From CAZEDK01 sp964511025 (lineage in GTDB: Bacteria; Patescibacteriota; Gracilibacteria; UBA1369; GWF2-33-10): DNA of 40,433 nucleotides. Every line of letters begins with the position of its first letter. Position 1 is the first letter of the stretch. The stretch covers positions 1 to 40,433 of the forward strand of contig CAZEDK010000008.1 of NCBI GenBank assembly GCA_964511025.1, written 5' to 3'. Shown in pieces: positions 15,801 to 22,892 of the stretch. Position numbers and translations under genes: made by a program. A model generated the notes under the pieces. That model was not told the origin of the DNA. It saw only the letters and a program-made list of their open reading frames with translations, and searched no databases.

Positions 15801-17039
15801 TCAATGAAAATACCTCCAACACTTCTCCATGGCTCCTAAAAACTTCTCAATTTCTTCTTTTGTATTATAAATATAAGGCGATACTCTGCTAACAGCAATT
15901 AACCCGAAATGATTCATCAGTGGTTGCGCGCAATGATGACCAGTTCTGATCGCAATCCCCTCATTATTGAGAAAATCTCCAACATCATGCGGATGCACAT
16001 TCTCGATTTCAAAAGAAACAACTCCAATCCTATCTTTCATATCTTTTGGTCCAACAATTTTCACAAATTTCATCTTTTGCATCTCTTGCAACAAAAATTT
16101 AGTTAGTCGTTTTTCTTTTTCCTTTATCTCCCGAAGGGATCCCATTGGGACTTTTCCTTTATCCTCCAAATAACCAATCGCCACTGCCAACCCAACCGCG
16201 CCAGCCACATTTGGCGTTCCTGCTTCGAATTTATTTGGTAAATATGCCGGCGTGAAATGATCTTCAAAAACTTCCTGAATCATATCTCCACCTCCCAAAA
16301 AAGGCTGTAATTTTTCCAGCAGATCTCTTTTCCCATACAAAATACCAATTCCCATCGGACCCATCATTTTGTGTCCAGAAAAAGCTAAGAAATCAACGTC
16401 TAAATTCTGAACATCAATCTTAATATGAGGAGCAGCCTGACATGCATCGACACAAAGCAAAGCTCCTACGTCATGTGCTTTTTTTACAATTTCTTTGATT
16501 GGATTAATTGTTCCGAGAACATTTGAAATATACGTCAAAGATACAATTTTGGTTTTTGCTGAAAGTTTTTTCTCAAAATCTTCCATATCAAGTCTGCCAT
16601 CTTCTGTAACATTTACAAATTTTATCTTCAATCCAAACCTTTCTTTCATCATAAGCCAAGGTACTATATTGGAATGATGTTCCATTTTGGTTAGCAAGAT
16701 TTCATCCCCAACCTTCAAAGTCTCACAAACCGTTCTTGCGACTAAATTCAAACTTTCAGTGGCATTTTTTGTGAAAATACATTCAAAAGGAAATTTTGCA
16801 TTTATAAATTGTTGTACTTTTTTCCTTGAAGCTTCGTAAGCGAGAGTTGATTTCTCACCTAGCAGATGAGCTCCACGATTAACATTGGCATTTGAAGTCA
16901 GATAATAATCATTCATGGCATCCAAAACTGATTTTGGTTTCTGACTTGTTGCAGCATTATCAAGATAAATTAAATCTTTGCCATCAATTTGAGTGGATAG
17001 AATTGGGAAGTCTTGGCGAATTTTTGTTAGATTAAACAT
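15801..17039 (-). CDS. sufS: cysteine desulfurase SufS
   Basis: A PLP enzyme that converts cysteine to alanine and passes persulfide to SufU. The PLP lysine is Lys224 in SGHKMMGPMG; HHSN (121-124) stacks on the cofactor; the catalytic cysteine is Cys370 in RTGHHCAQP, the group II (SufS) loop. The length of 412 residues is near normal. Residues about 293-309 (DKGKVPMGSLREIKEKE) are roughly six longer than in relatives and coincide with a palindromic DNA segment flanked by 12-base direct repeats. It starts six bases from a decayed MazF frame, where a normal operon would have sufD. Confidence 0.95.
   Translation of the reverse strand: MFNLTKIRQDFPILSTQIDGKDLIYLDNAATSQKPKSVLDAMNDYYLTSNANVNRGAHLLGEKSTLAYEASRKKVQQFINAKFPFECIFTKNATESLNLVARTVCETLKVGDEILLTKMEHHSNIVPWLMMKERFGLKIKFVNVTEDGRLDMEDFEKKLSAKTKIVSLTYISNVLGTINPIKEIVKKAHDVGALLCVDACQAAPHIKIDVQNLDVDFLAFSGHKMMGPMGIGILYGKRDLLEKLQPFLGGGDMIQEVFEDHFTPAYLPNKFEAGTPNVAGAVGLAVAIGYLEDKGKVPMGSLREIKEKEKRLTKFLLQEMQKMKFVKIVGPKDMKDRIGVVSFEIENVHPHDVGDFLNNEGIAIRTGHHCAQPLMNHFGLIAVSRVSPYIYNTKEEIEKFLGAMEKCWRYFH
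16117..16163. repeat. palindromic segment flanked by direct repeats inside sufS
   Basis: TTTTCCTTTATC occurs at 16117-16128 and 16152-16163. Between them, 16129-16150 holds two back-to-back hairpins, TCCC-GAA-GGGA and TCCC-ATT-GGGA, joined at GGGATCCC. The motif TTTTTCCTTTATC also appears once in the rrf2-sufC spacer (about 21628-21640). It encodes part of a surface loop in SufS and resembles small palindromic elements that insert in frame in genes of other bacteria, such as Rickettsia. Confidence 0.6.
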
Positions 17040-17042
17040 ATT

Positions 17043-17301
17043 TTAAAATCCAAATACTTTATAAAAATTCACAGCTATATTTTTCAAGACACTATTCGGT
17101 AAAAATCCTATTTCTCCCAAAACTATTTTTTTATCAAGAGTGGCTATCTTAGCACAACAAATAACTGAATCACTCATAAGACCAGATAATATCTAAATCT
17201 TTATGTCCTGTATTTGAAATAATCAAAGCTGGTCTTACTTTTGAAGAGCTTAAATCTGTAAATGGGAACTTAACTAAAACTATCTTACCAAATTCATACA
17301 T
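17043..17301 (-). pseudogene. decayed MazF/PemK-type toxin
   Basis: The frame from 17301 reads MYEFGKIVLVKFPFTDLSSS then KVRPALIISNTGHKDLDII, a classic MazF N-terminus (the GDIVLVxFPFTDLSGSKxRPALVIS block), and stops at 17174. The next frame continues GLMSDSVICCAKIATLDKK and ends IVLGEIGFLPNSVLKNIAVN...FGF at 17043, matching the MazF C-terminus. About 25-30 middle residues are missing and the frame shifts, so this is a deletion-bearing pseudogene. It begins in an 8-base overlap with the antitoxin remnant. Confidence 0.8.
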
Positions 17302-17532
17302 ATTTTTTCTTAATATTATTTAAAGAGTATAAATCCGGTTCATCTTCAAGAAATTTAAAACTATCAGATTGAGCATTTATTTCTGTCATTGGAATATCAG
17401 TAAAATCAATAATAGTTTTCAAATCCTCCTCATCATGTTCAGTCTCTAAATTCACATTATACTTACGTTCACCGCTTGATCTGTGACAGAAGATAAATTT
17501 GACCTTAAATCTTTTATCGAAATCGTATTCAT
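17294..17532 (-). pseudogene. decayed Phd/YefM-type antitoxin
   Basis: From 17532 the frame reads MNTISIKDLRSNLSSVTDQA, the typical Phd/YefM N-terminus (beta strand and helix), then runs into a stop. A shifted frame carries ERKYNVNLETEHDEEDLKTI, continuing into an acidic tail with IDFTDIPMTEINAQ and ending IKKKYV at 17294, where the toxin ATG overlaps. The middle of the DNA-binding domain is lost. A TATAAT stands seven bases before the ATG with ACACTT repeats next to it. Together with the MazF fragment it is a dead TA module between sufD and sufS. Confidence 0.7.
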
Positions 17533-17539
17533 AAATTAT

Positions 17540-17812
17540 ACTTTAAGTGTACATTTGAAGTGTATATTAAGAAAGTTCATAAATCAACAAAAACTATTCC
17601 TCAACATCCAAATCCCATTTTGCTGGATTTTCTAGAATTTCATTAATGTATAAAACTTAAAATTGCTTCTTCCTGTTCTCTCCTCAAAGGTTCAAAATCA
17701 GCATATTTCAAAATACTTAATTCTTCAAATTCTTTTCTTCTATTTATATCTTTATCATAAATCTGATCATACTTTGTATTTTATCATTTTACTCGCGCTT
17801 TTAAAAGTCTTT
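17540..17812 (-). other. degenerate coding-like region between sufD and the dead TA module
   Basis: No intact gene. Minus-strand frames give NTKYDQIYDKDINRRKEFEE and further charged residues up to ILSFIH, then, after a frameshift, EILENPAKWDLDVEE and a stop near 17595. The last piece faintly recalls the (Y)I..NPxKWxxD end of REP-type tyrosine transposases, but this is a guess. The charged, protein-like composition suggests a second decayed gene. Confidence 0.3.
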
Positions 17813-18601
17813 TCAGCACATATTCATAATTTTAGCTTCAATCTCCTTTTCAACTGTGCAGAAATATCCTTCAAAAATTTTATCTTTTCTATAAACATTC
17901 GCCAAAAAAGAATCGATAATGAGCCTTGATGAAAGATTTTTATCAAGACCTCTAGATTCAAGGTAGAATAAATCATTTTCGTTTATTTTTGCAACTGAAG
18001 CATTATGAGACGCTCGTGTATTATCCGTATTAATTTTTAACACTGGCAAATTGCGTATAGTTGCTTTTTTGCTTAGAAGAAGTCCTTTTTCAGAAAGTTT
18101 CGCATCAGAATTTATAGCATTTTGATCGATTTCTATAACTCCATCCACAGTGACGTTAGCACTATCCAAAGCAACCCCTCTGACGATTGTTTCGCCACAA
18201 CAATCACGCCCTACAAACTCACTTTTTATTTGAAAATCAAAATCCTGAGTCCGGTTCGCAAAATAAATCGCATAAATATTCGCCTTTGCATTATTGCCAA
18301 TAACAGTATGAAAATTGATTTTAGCCACAGTTGCCCCAAAATAAACCTGAGTAATTTGAAAAAAGGCATTATCCGTCACAAAAACTTTAGTGTTCAAATC
18401 TAATTTCCCAACAAAATTTCTGTCATATACACACAAAATATGAACTTTTGCGTTTGACGCTATAGAAATTTCCGTTAAAGGACTTTGCAGTGGATTCCAG
18501 ATCATAGAAAGCTCAATTCCATCTTGAATTTCAAGTTTTTGAAAATCGTTTCCAAGACTGAGTAACTGCTGATTGTTATCAATTATTAACGTCCTCACCA
18601 T
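17813..18601 (-). CDS. sufD: Fe-S scaffold protein SufD (short form)
   Basis: 262 residues of the SufB/SufD beta-helix superfamily. The C-terminal signature is present: ASHNASVAKINENDLFYLESRG (landmark HNASVAKI...LFYLESRG), where His and surrounding residues match the SufD/SufB interface. It lacks most of the N-terminal helical domain of full SufD (about 420 residues), a shortening seen in other reduced genomes. SufD pairs with SufB and SufC in the SufBC2D scaffold. It starts 25 bases after sufB across a run of AACTAAA repeats. Confidence 0.88.
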   Translation of the reverse strand: MVRTLIIDNNQQLLSLGNDFQKLEIQDGIELSMIWNPLQSPLTEISIASNAKVHILCVYDRNFVGKLDLNTKVFVTDNAFFQITQVYFGATVAKINFHTVIGNNAKANIYAIYFANRTQDFDFQIKSEFVGRDCCGETIVRGVALDSANVTVDGVIEIDQNAINSDAKLSEKGLLLSKKATIRNLPVLKINTDNTRASHNASVAKINENDLFYLESRGLDKNLSSRLIIDSFLANVYRKDKIFEGYFCTVEKEIEAKIMNMC

Positions 18602-18602
18602 G

Positions 18603-18629
18603 AACTAAAAACTAAAAACTAAAAACTAA
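18603..18629. repeat. 7-bp tandem repeat in the sufB-sufD spacer
   Basis: AACTAAA repeated nearly four times fills the 24-base gap between sufB and sufD. It probably arose by slippage and could alter spacing, and so translation coupling, between the two genes. Confidence 0.7.
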
Positions 18630-20032
18630 CGCGTCTCCATCTCCATTTCAATCAATTTATTCATCTCAACCGCGTATTCAAGCGGCAATTCTTTCACGAT
18701 ATCACTAACAAAACCATTTACCATAATGCCCATAGCTTCATCTTCTTTTAATCCCCTCGACGTTAAATAAAATAAATCCTCTTCATTTATCTTGCCGGCA
18801 CTTGCTTCGTGAGCGACACTAACATCATCATTCTTCACAACTATATCTGGAATCGTATCAGAAAAAGAAATATCATCCAGCATAAGCGCATCACACTTAA
18901 CACTTGAAATTGCGTCTTGCGCACTTTTGTTAATATGAACCATACCTCTATAGATTGACCTGCCACCACTTTTACTCAAACTTTTCATAACAACATTACT
19001 TTTGGTATGTTTACCAATATGAATTACTTTTGCACCTGTATCTTGCTGTTGTCCTTTGTTTGCAAAAGCTATTCCAAGATGATTACAGCTACCATAATCC
19101 CCTTTCAAAATACTACATGGATATAGCATTGTAACAGCTGACCCCATATTCCCGCCTACCCATTCCATATGACCGCCTTGTTCTACTATTGATCTTTTTG
19201 TATTTAAATTATATGTATCCTTACTCCAATTTTCTACGCTTGAATACCTGGCATTAGCATTTTTACCAACAAAAACCTCTACACATCCTGCATGAATAGA
19301 CCTGTTGCCATATTTTGGTGCGCTACAGCCTTCTATATAATGCACAACCGCATCTTCTTCCACAATAATTAAAGTATGTTCAAACTGCCCCATCGATGGA
19401 GCGTTCATACGAAAATAAGCTTGTACCGGAGCGGTTAATTTCACTCCTTTTGGCACATAGAGGAAAGTTCCACCACTCCATACGGCAAAATGCAAAGCGG
19501 AAAATTTATGATCGGCAATTGGCACAGATTTTGAAAAGTATTTTTTTACTAATTCAGGATGTTTTTTCACCGCCACATCCATATCTTCGAACAAAACACC
19601 TTGTTTACTCCATTGCTCTTTCAAAGAATGATAAACCATTTCAGATTCATATTGCGCACCGGCTCCGGCAAGCATCTTGCGTTCAGCTTCAGGGATTCCA
19701 AGACGTTCAAAAGTATTTTTAATATCATCCGGCACATCGTCCCAATTATTTGTTTGAAGAGTACCCGGCCTTGCATAATAAGTAATTTTTTCAAAATCAA
19801 GATCACTAATATCAGGTCCAAAATTTGGCATTGATTTTGCGTAAAAAATTTTCAACGCTTCTTTTCGTAAATCTCTCATCCACTTGGGCTCATCTTTGTC
19901 ATCAGAAATTTTTTCAATAAGAGTTTGATTCAATCCTTTGACTGTGTTTCGCAAATAATCAGTCTGATTTTTACTATCAAAAATTTCACGATTCAAATTT
20001 TCAAAAATAGGTTTTTTTTCTTTTACATCCAT
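18626..20032 (-). CDS. sufB: Fe-S scaffold protein SufB
   Basis: 468 residues, full length. Central SufB blocks are evident: WSGGTFLYVPKGVKL, EHTLIIVEEDAVVHYIEGCSAP, SVENWSKDTYNLNTKRSIVE (landmarks GGTFLYVPKGV, YIEGCSAP, NLNTKR) and the C-terminal HEASAGKINEEDLFYLTSRG. The Cys in EGCSAP corresponds to the conserved sulfur-handling cysteine region. SufB assembles the nascent cluster with SufC and SufD. In most operons it follows sufC directly; here a TA module on the opposite strand separates them and sufB appears to have its own promoter. Confidence 0.97.
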   Translation of the reverse strand: MDVKEKKPIFENLNREIFDSKNQTDYLRNTVKGLNQTLIEKISDDKDEPKWMRDLRKEALKIFYAKSMPNFGPDISDLDFEKITYYARPGTLQTNNWDDVPDDIKNTFERLGIPEAERKMLAGAGAQYESEMVYHSLKEQWSKQGVLFEDMDVAVKKHPELVKKYFSKSVPIADHKFSALHFAVWSGGTFLYVPKGVKLTAPVQAYFRMNAPSMGQFEHTLIIVEEDAVVHYIEGCSAPKYGNRSIHAGCVEVFVGKNANARYSSVENWSKDTYNLNTKRSIVEQGGHMEWVGGNMGSAVTMLYPCSILKGDYGSCNHLGIAFANKGQQQDTGAKVIHIGKHTKSNVVMKSLSKSGGRSIYRGMVHINKSAQDAISSVKCDALMLDDISFSDTIPDIVVKNDDVSVAHEASAGKINEEDLFYLTSRGLKEDEAMGIMVNGFVSDIVKELPLEYAVEMNKLIEMEMETR

Positions 20033-20061
20033 ACATTAAAGACTATTAGTTAGCCACTTAT

Positions 20062-20089
20062 AGTTTATGACTACTTATAGTTAAGTCAA
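20062..20089 (-). promoter_or_regulatory. possible promoter of sufBDS
   Basis: On the minus strand: TTGACT (20084-20089), a 16-base spacer and TAAACT (20062-20067). The same hexamers appear, 17 bases apart, before rrf2. ACTTATAGTT is repeated at 20056-20065 and 20073-20082. A promoter here would let sufBDSU be expressed despite the TA module behind it. Confidence 0.45.
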
Positions 20090-20149
20090 GTTAGAATTTC
20101 ATGTTTACAAAAATTTATATCCTGTATATCATATTTAATGAAATACAAA

Positions 20150-20164
20150 AACATTAATAATGTT
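20150..20164. promoter_or_regulatory. palindrome before the AbrB-like/PIN module
   Basis: AACATT-AAT-AATGTT is a perfect inverted repeat 11 bases before the antitoxin ATG, a likely operator for the antitoxin's own DNA-binding domain. Confidence 0.5.
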
Positions 20165-20175
20165 ACATTATTTTT

Positions 20176-20445
20176 ATGAATATAGCGAGACTATCCAAAA
20201 GCGGTCAAATATATATGCCAAAAGAGTTTAGAGATAAATTTCCGGACCTTTGTCTGTTTGAAATAGAAATAGAAAACGACGAAATAAGATATAAACCTTT
20301 TCGAAAAGAAGAAATAGGATATTACAAGCTAGGAGAGAAAAAATATACATATAAAGATTTTTTAAAAAAAGCTCATTTTAGCTCAAAAAACAAAAAAGAA
20401 GAAAATTTAAGTTCTAAAATAGATGAAATCCTATATGGAACATAA
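20176..20445 (+). CDS. AbrB/MazE-like antitoxin (putative)
   Basis: 89 residues. The N-terminus MNIARLSKSGQIYMPKEFRDKF fits the swapped-hairpin AbrB/MazE/VapB pattern (landmarks LSKSGQIYMPKEFR), where the strand-loop-strand binds DNA. The C-terminal half is Lys-rich and probably wraps the toxin. It overlaps the PIN toxin by 23 bases, consistent with coupled translation. It is on the opposite strand to the suf genes around it. Confidence 0.75.
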   Translation: MNIARLSKSGQIYMPKEFRDKFPDLCLFEIEIENDEIRYKPFRKEEIGYYKLGEKKYTYKDFLKKAHFSSKNKKEENLSSKIDEILYGT

Positions 20446-20824
20446 AAAATATCTTATTGATTCCAATATCATCATAGCCTTTTTTAGAAAAGAAGAATTA
20501 GACTATAAAAAAGCCAATGATTTGTTATTTAGTTTTGATTCTTTTGCAATTACTGAACATGTATTATTTGAAATTGCCACAATCTTATTGTTAAAAGAAG
20601 GAAAAGAAATCTCAAAATTATTTATTCAATTTTTAAAAAGCTGTGAAAAAATCAACATCCTTAAACTAACCGAAAAAGAATTCTGTCAAATAATAAATTG
20701 TTACCCTTATAAAAATTCAAAACTTTCAATGACGGACTTTTCTTTACTGCTTTTAGCAAAAAAAAGAGATTTCGAACTTATAAGTTTTGACAAAGAATTG
20801 ATGAAGGCTTATCAGAATTTCTAA
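20423..20824 (+). CDS. PIN-domain ribonuclease toxin (VapC-like)
   Basis: 133 residues. The PIN acidic residues are in place: Asp in YLIDSNIII (near residue 9), Glu in VLFEIATILL, Asp in LSMTDFSLLLLAKK, and a final Asp in ISFDKEL. VapC-type PIN toxins cut tRNA or rRNA with Mg2+. A start three codons in from the upstream Met (MEHKKYLID) is more likely than the first Met. Its stop overlaps the sufC stop from the other strand in the tetranucleotide CTAA. Confidence 0.85.
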   Translation: MKSYMEHKKYLIDSNIIIAFFRKEELDYKKANDLLFSFDSFAITEHVLFEIATILLLKEGKEISKLFIQFLKSCEKINILKLTEKEFCQIINCYPYKNSKLSMTDFSLLLLAKKRDFELISFDKELMKAYQNF

Positions 20825-21567
20825 AATCGATCATAGCCTTCTTTTTCCAATTTTTCTGCAAATTCTTGCCCTCCTGATTTCACAACCCTTCCATCCTTGA
20901 AAACATGTACGAAATCAGGCTGGATATATTCCAAAATTCTTTGATAATGAGTTACAAGAAGTAGTGACATTGTTTTTGTTTTCAAAACATTAATACCTTC
21001 ACAAACAGTTTTCAAAGCATCCACATCAAGACCTGAATCTATTTCATCAAGCATACATAACTTCGGTGTAAGCATAGCCATTTGAAGAATTTCCATTTTC
21101 TTCTTTTCACCGCCTGAGAATCCTTCATTTAAGTTTCTGTAAATAAATTTCCTTTCTATTTTTAGATCTTTTAATTTTTCACTTAATAATTTCTGAAATT
21201 TGAAAACAGATAAAGCTTCAAAGTTTTTATCTATTTGTTGCTGATGATTATTATAAATAGTTCTAAGGTATGTACCAACCTGTATACTTATTTCTCTTGG
21301 ATGCTGAAAAGACAGAAAAAGCCCTGCATTTGCCCTCGAAGGTGTATCCATTTCAAACAAATTTTCACCTTTGAACAAAATATCACCAGAAATCATTTTG
21401 TATTTTGGGTGACCCATGAGGGTCATAGTCAAAGTACTTTTACCAGAACCGTTAGGTCCCATAATCACATGAATTTCTCCTTCTTTAATTTCAAGATTAA
21501 CTCCTTTTAAAATGTCTTTATCTTCAACACTGACATGAAGATCCGTGATTGTAAGCAGCGATGTCAT
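20821..21567 (-). CDS. sufC: SUF system ATPase SufC
   Basis: 248 residues from MTSLLTITDLHVS. An ABC-type ATPase: Walker A GPNGSGKST near 38-46, Q-loop SFQHP, signature FSGGEKKKMEI, Walker B LCMLDEID and the H-loop THYQR. It powers the SufB-SufD scaffold. The frame is open for 42 codons upstream, but that stretch encodes the low-complexity phrase of the GGATAAA repeats and part of the rrf2 end, so I reject the longer start. First suf enzyme gene after rrf2. Confidence 0.96.
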   Translation of the reverse strand: MTSLLTITDLHVSVEDKDILKGVNLEIKEGEIHVIMGPNGSGKSTLTMTLMGHPKYKMISGDILFKGENLFEMDTPSRANAGLFLSFQHPREISIQVGTYLRTIYNNHQQQIDKNFEALSVFKFQKLLSEKLKDLKIERKFIYRNLNEGFSGGEKKKMEILQMAMLTPKLCMLDEIDSGLDVDALKTVCEGINVLKTKTMSLLLVTHYQRILEYIQPDFVHVFKDGRVVKSGGQEFAEKLEKEGYDRF

Positions 21568-21574
21568 AGTAACC

Positions 21575-21617
21575 AAGGATAAAGGATAAGGGATAAAGGA
21601 TAAGGGATAAAGGATAG
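21575..21617. repeat. 13-14-bp tandem repeat between rrf2 and sufC
   Basis: Three units of GGATAAAGGATAAG-type sequence just before the sufC start. The last GATAAAGGA can pair with TCCTTTATC some 16 bases away (near 21632-21640) to form a 9-bp hairpin in the rrf2-sufC spacer. It may affect sufC leader folding; this is inference. Confidence 0.65.
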
Positions 21618-21655
21618 AAGTTAAACTTTTTCCTTTATCTTTTTTCCTTTCAAGT

Positions 21656-22057
21656 TCAAGAAAGCATTTCTTCAAGATTTTTGCTCTCAGCATATTTCAC
21701 AAAGTCATCTTGCACCTTGCGCCAAAGATTTTTACTAACACAAAAAGCCTCGCTTTGACAACTTGGCTTTCCGGATAAACAAGGAACAAAAGAAATTTCA
21801 CCTTCAAAAGCTCTTATAACATCAGCAATAGAAATTTTATTTAATTTTTTCCTAAGCCTATGTCCACCACCCTTTCCTTCTTTACTTTCAATAATTCCAG
21901 CCTCTTTCATGGGCAAAACAAGCTGAGCCAAATAATTCGCAGATAGATTTTTACTTTCAGCAATTTCACTCAATGACACAAATATGCCATCATTTGCTTT
22001 TGCAAGATCAGCAATGATAATAATTCCATAATCGACTTTTGACGAAACTCCAAGCAT
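21656..22057 (-). CDS. Rrf2-family regulator with Fe-S-type cysteines (IscR/SufR-like)
   Basis: 133 residues: N-terminal winged helix (VSLSEIAESKNLSANYLAQL region, with the wing at GKGGGHRL) and a helix followed by three cysteines, Cys93, Cys100 and Cys106 (C-x6-C-x5-C). IscR uses C-x5-C-x5-C to hold a [2Fe-2S] cluster, so this protein probably senses Fe-S status. As first gene of the suf locus it likely controls sufC onward and itself. The palindrome 53-76 bases upstream, shared with the tandem small-ORF promoters, is a candidate site. Confidence 0.88.
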   Translation of the reverse strand: MLGVSSKVDYGIIIIADLAKANDGIFVSLSEIAESKNLSANYLAQLVLPMKEAGIIESKEGKGGGHRLRKKLNKISIADVIRAFEGEISFVPCLSGKPSCQSEAFCVSKNLWRKVQDDFVKYAESKNLEEMLS

Positions 22058-22108
22058 TTTTTTAAAAAACTATTAGTTGACAGCTAAGAGTTTAATGAGA
22101 GAAAAAAA

Positions 22109-22161
22109 ATTAGTCAATAAAAAAATTGACTAAAAATAAAATACATGGTTTACTTTAGATA
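22109..22161 (+). promoter_or_regulatory. 53-bp promoter/palindrome, copy 1
   Basis: Identical over 53 bases to 22431-22483. It holds the perfect inverted repeat TTAGTCAAT-N6-ATTGACTAA (22110-22133). On the plus strand TTGACT, 17 bases and TTTACT form a promoter for the small ORF at 22189. On the minus strand the other arm gives TTGACT, 17 bases and TAAACT toward rrf2. The palindrome therefore supplies both divergent -35 elements and could be an operator. Confidence 0.7.
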
Positions 22162-22188
22162 ATTAATTAATTAATTAATTTTGTAATT

Positions 22189-22404
22189 ATGGACAGACAG
22201 CAGATATGGCCAGGAGGAGGAGGAAGCGCAAAAGGAATCTCCCGGAACGAGACAGTCGCTACACCGGAAAACCTCAAACCAGAGACAAAGAATCCTATTC
22301 AAGCCCAATTACCACCCCCAGAATTTCCGCCCAAAGTATCTGCCACAATGAATGATAACAGATCGTCGCTGCATTTAGACCTGAGCAAGCATACTACGTG
22401 GTAA
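22189..22404 (+). CDS. small Gly/Pro-rich orphan protein, cassette copy 1
   Basis: 71 residues, unrecognised. It starts MDRQQIWPGGGGSAKG, has a Pro-rich middle (QLPPPEFPPK), few hydrophobics and no membrane segment, so it is probably disordered. The gene lies between an exact 53-bp promoter repeat and TAATCTTTTCATCTCA, whose first three bases are its stop; the next cassette has the same frame and flanks. Coding status rests on that shared layout and the preserved length, not on homology. An (AATT)n run forms the leader. Confidence 0.5.
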   Translation: MDRQQIWPGGGGSAKGISRNETVATPENLKPETKNPIQAQLPPPEFPPKVSATMNDNRSSLHLDLSKHTTW

Positions 22405-22430
22405 TCTTTTCATCTCAGAAAATTTAACTC

Positions 22431-22483
22431 ATTAGTCAATAAAAAAATTGACTAAAAATAAAATACATGGTTTACTTTAGATA
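22431..22483 (+). promoter_or_regulatory. 53-bp promoter/palindrome, copy 2
   Basis: Exact copy of 22109-22161, 322 bases downstream, including the 9-bp-arm palindrome (22432-22455) and the TTGACT/TTTACT pair. Here the minus-strand side has no gene to drive, so the conservation favours a plus-strand role for the second small ORF. Confidence 0.7.
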
Positions 22484-22502
22484 GTTAACTAACTTTAATA
22501 TT

Positions 22503-22721
22503 ATGGTTCAAAATATGTTGCCTCTTGGAAGTTCAAGTGGCTGTCCGCGCAATCAAGAAGATAGTAGCACACATAAAGTTCCTGAGATGGGGATGAATTC
22601 TCCATACCAACCAGATAGTTCGATCGGAAAGATAACCGCAGGCAAAAGAATAGAATTAGATGGAAAATTTAAAATGTTGTCACAAAAAGCCTTAAATATG
22701 GACGGACATGTGCTGGGATAA
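22503..22721 (+). CDS. small orphan protein, cassette copy 2
   Basis: 72 residues beginning MVQNMLPLGSSSGCPRN, unrecognised, polar and without membrane segments. It aligns only loosely with its neighbour (M, a Gly/Ser run, RN, a PE pair), yet is within one residue of its length and shares identical upstream (53 bases) and downstream (16 bases, starting at the stop) flanks. In this copy the 3' flank forms ATCTTTT-N6-AAAAGAT, a perfect 7-bp hairpin that may act as a weak terminator. Confidence 0.5.
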   Translation: MVQNMLPLGSSSGCPRNQEDSSTHKVPEMGMNSPYQPDSSIGKITAGKRIELDGKFKMLSQKALNMDGHVLG

Positions 22722-22755
22722 TCTTTTCATCTCAAAAGATTTCAAGCCAAAAAGC

Positions 22756-22879
22756 AACTGCTCACCGCTATTTGCATTCTTGATTGTCATTCCAGGTCTG
22801 ATCTGGAATCCAGTAGGGTAAACTTGTTTGTGTTTCAAATAAACAATGTTTCAAGGCTATCGCAACATAATGAGCAGTT
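22756..22879. repeat. MITE-like palindromic repeat, copy 2
   Basis: 124 bases with 9-base inverted ends AACTGCTCA/TGAGCAGTT, the internal hairpin ATTCCAGG-N5-TCTGGAAT, and the blocks GTAAACTTGTTTGT and GGCTATCGCAACATAAT shared with copy 1 at 11092. No coding capacity. It lies between the second small-ORF cassette and typA. Confidence 0.75.
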
Positions 22880-22892
22880 ACACCAAAAAAGT

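Noticed and set aside
21575..21617. TTATCC repeats (minus strand) as DnaA boxes or an origin.
   Set aside because: They do not continue to the TTATCCACA consensus, and no dnaA or dnaN lies nearby although rpmH-yidC often sits near the origin.
21568..21693. Long SufC start that overlaps rrf2.
   Set aside because: The extra 42 residues come from the GGATAAA repeat and the rrf2 3' end and match nothing in SufC.
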